Source: JACZWL01 sp046756445
GTDB taxonomy: Bacteria > Pseudomonadota > Gammaproteobacteria > Steroidobacterales > Woeseiaceae
Direction of reading: 5' to 3'
Assembly (NCBI GenBank): GCA_046756445.1
Contig: JBHHWI010000074.1
Coordinates: 1-14,825 of the forward strand
Length of the DNA: 14,825 bases
Under the pieces are notes generated by a model. The model saw nothing but the letters and a program-made list of their open reading frames with translations. It did no database searches and was not told where the DNA came from. The translations under genes and the position numbers were made by a program. Positions 13,442-14,825 of this stretch are shown piece by piece. The stretch's first letter is position 1, and every line of letters starts with the position of its first letter.

Positions 13442-14701
13442 ATGAACGGTTACCGTTGTCATGCCTGCGCCGCGCTGCAAGCCGCGGACTTCGCCGGGTT
13501 CCTCTGCCCCGCTTGCGGCGGCAACCTGGAGATCACTTACGACTACGCCGCTGCCGCGAGGGAAACCCGCCGGGGCTTTGCCGATGCTCCCGGCGATGTC
13601 TTTGATTACGCACCGCTGCTGCCGGTCGCGAAGTCCGACACCCCGTTCCCGCTGAGGGTCGGAGCGACACCTCTGCACGCAGCGCCCCGCCTGGCGGAGT
13701 CGTCGGGGCTGTCGAATCTGTACCTCAAGGACGACACGCTGAATCCGAGCGCCTCGATCAAGGACCGTGCCACCGCGGTGGCGCTTCGGCGGGCCATCGA
13801 CATCGGCGCCACCGTCGTATCGGCTGCCAGCACCGGGAATGCGGGTTCCTCCCTTGCCTGTCTCGCTGCGGCCCTCGGCATGTCCGCCGTGGTGTTCGTG
13901 CCGGAAAGTGCACCTGCGGCCAAGCTCACCCAGCTGCTGTCGTTCGGCGCGGTGGTCCTGGCTGTGCGGGGCAACTACGACGATGCCTTCGACCTCTGCC
14001 TCGCCGCCTCCGATGAATTCGGCTGGTTCAATCGCAGCACCGGTTACAACCCGTTCACCCGCGAAGGCAAAAAGACCTGTTCTTACGAGATCTGGCAGCA
14101 GTTGGGCGGCCGGATTCCGGACCGGGTGGTGGTACCGACGGGGGACGGAAATCTGCTCAGTGGCATCTGGAAAGGGTGGTGCGATCTGCGCGCGGTGGGG
14201 CTCATCGACCGGCTGCCCAAGGTCGACTGTGCTCAATCCGACGCCAGCGCCGCGATCAGCAACACCGTGCGCAGACTTCGGGACACGAGCAACGCGGACG
14301 TCGACTGGTCGAGGGTCGCCGTCGACGAGGTCAGGGCCGCCACTGTCGCGGACTCCGTTGCCGTGGACCGGCCACGCGACGGCCTTGCCGCGGTGAAAGC
14401 CGTTCTGCATTCGGGCGGCGAGGCGGTAACGGTTCCGGATGAGGAGATTCTCGCGGCCATCCCGGAAATGGCCCGCGCCACCGGGATCTTTCCCGAGCCC
14501 GCTGCGGCCGCGCCATGGGCGGCCGTCAAGCAAATGGTCCGTGACGATACAATCAGACCGGATGAGCTCGTGGTCTGCATCGTCTCCGGAAGTGGTCTCA
14601 AGGATATCCCTCGCGCACAGATGGCCTGTGGCGATCCGCTGGTGATCGATCCGTCGATCGATGCGGTCAGGGACGCGCTGTCGCGCGACGGTACTCCGTA
14701 G
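13442..14701 (+). CDS. Threonine-synthase-like PLP enzyme with N-terminal zinc ribbon
   Basis: This 419-residue fold-type II PLP enzyme is most like threonine synthase. An N-terminal zinc-ribbon-like segment has two CxxC pairs (Cys 6, 9 and 22, 25), as in many archaeal and bacterial threonine-synthase homologues. The Schiff-base lysine is Lys107 in SASIKDR, the substrate loop is STGNAGS at 130-136, and the phosphate loop is PTGDGN at 232-237. True threonine synthase uses O-phosphohomoserine, normally beside hom and thrB, neither of which is here. Its position after carbamate kinase in a catabolic operon suggests another amino-acid substrate, such as 2,3-diaminopropionate or a ureido derivative; that is inference. 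It starts 14 bases after arcC with a modest GGTGG-type site. Housekeeping thrC is the main alternative. Confidence 0.82.
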   Translation: MNGYRCHACAALQAADFAGFLCPACGGNLEITYDYAAAARETRRGFADAPGDVFDYAPLLPVAKSDTPFPLRVGATPLHAAPRLAESSGLSNLYLKDDTLNPSASIKDRATAVALRRAIDIGATVVSAASTGNAGSSLACLAAALGMSAVVFVPESAPAAKLTQLLSFGAVVLAVRGNYDDAFDLCLAASDEFGWFNRSTGYNPFTREGKKTCSYEIWQQLGGRIPDRVVVPTGDGNLLSGIWKGWCDLRAVGLIDRLPKVDCAQSDASAAISNTVRRLRDTSNADVDWSRVAVDEVRAATVADSVAVDRPRDGLAAVKAVLHSGGEAVTVPDEEILAAIPEMARATGIFPEPAAAAPWAAVKQMVRDDTIRPDELVVCIVSGSGLKDIPRAQMACGDPLVIDPSIDAVRDALSRDGTP

Positions 14702-14717
14702 CCGGACACGGTGCAGC

Positions 14718-14825
14718 ATGGATAAGGGCGGTAACCGAGAATCGACAGGCGCCGGCAGCCGGAACGAGGCCGGCTCCGCCAGGCAAATGGCGGACGTATT
14801 GAACCGTTTGTGCCATTGCATCAAC
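14718..14825 (+). CDS. Possible start of a further gene, cut by the window edge
   Basis: An ATG 16 bases after the previous stop opens a frame that stays open for 36 codons to the right edge. The first 22 residues are Gly/Ser/Arg/Asn-rich and look like linker or noise. After Met24 the residues MADVLNRLCHCIN look more like protein, so ATG 14787 could be the true start. Neither start has a good ribosome site. No family can be recognised. Missing cluster members such as a dihydropyrimidinase or a purine transporter would be plausible here, but nothing visible shows it. Confidence 0.3.
   Translation, partial: MDKGGNRESTGAGSRNEAGSARQMADVLNRLCHCIN
14757..14775. repeat. Short inverted repeat after the last complete gene
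   Basis: AGCCGG (14757-14762) and CCGGCT (14770-14775) can form a 6-bp hairpin with a 7-base loop, 55 bases past the last complete gene. No T-run follows, so it is not a standard intrinsic terminator, and it falls within the possible partial frame from 14718. It is probably a chance product of GC-rich sequence. Confidence 0.2.

Noticed and set aside
13403..14824. Minus-strand open frame of about 473 codons opposite the last PLP gene
   Set aside because: It is a shadow of the plus-strand PLP enzyme, whose lysine, substrate and phosphate loops are all in frame.

Overview
The window is one dense run of nine complete genes, all on the + strand, followed by the start of a possible tenth. The DNA is GC-rich, with GC-favouring third codon positions and long mirror-image antisense ORFs. 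This fits a high-GC bacterium, probably a proteobacterium, but no marker gene fixes the taxon. I see no tRNA, rRNA, insertion sequence, CRISPR array or long repeat.

Layout. Positions 1-135 are a short leader with a small inverted repeat and no gene I can call. The left half (136-8703) is ygfK-ssnA-ygfM-xdhD: a large iron-sulfur flavoprotein, an amidohydrolase, the FAD subunit of a molybdenum hydroxylase, and a fused [2Fe-2S]/molybdopterin subunit. The right half (8700-14701) is a 499-residue PLP lyase-like enzyme, the M20 hydrolase ygeY, the carbamoyltransferase ygeW, a carbamate kinase, and a second PLP enzyme resembling threonine synthase with a zinc ribbon. A possible partial reading frame runs off the right edge from 14718. 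Spacing is 49 bp or less throughout, with 4-base start/stop overlaps at 5809, 8700 and 10196, so the set looks like one operon.

How the genes may work together. The same families cluster in E. coli (ygeW-ygeX-ygeY-hyuA-yqeA ... ygfK-ssnA-ygfM-xdhD). They were first named for a link to selenium-dependent molybdenum hydroxylases, hence the legacy label 'putative selenate reductase', and have since been tied to anaerobic urate/purine breakdown in gut bacteria. The inferred scheme has four steps. XdhD/YgfM does redox chemistry on a purine. YgfK supplies or accepts electrons and may itself reduce a heterocycle. SsnA and YgeY hydrolyse ring-opened intermediates. YgeW releases carbamoyl phosphate, which carbamate kinase turns into ATP, while a PLP enzyme deaminates the remaining amino-acid skeleton.

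What is unusual. Neither PLP enzyme looks like the standard diaminopropionate ammonia-lyase YgeX, and two different ones are present. No dihydropyrimidinase (HyuA) lies in the window. YgfK is longer than the E. coli protein and carries the modules of dihydropyrimidine dehydrogenase in a different order. The cluster may therefore be a variant of the known pathway with replaced lyase and ring-opening steps.
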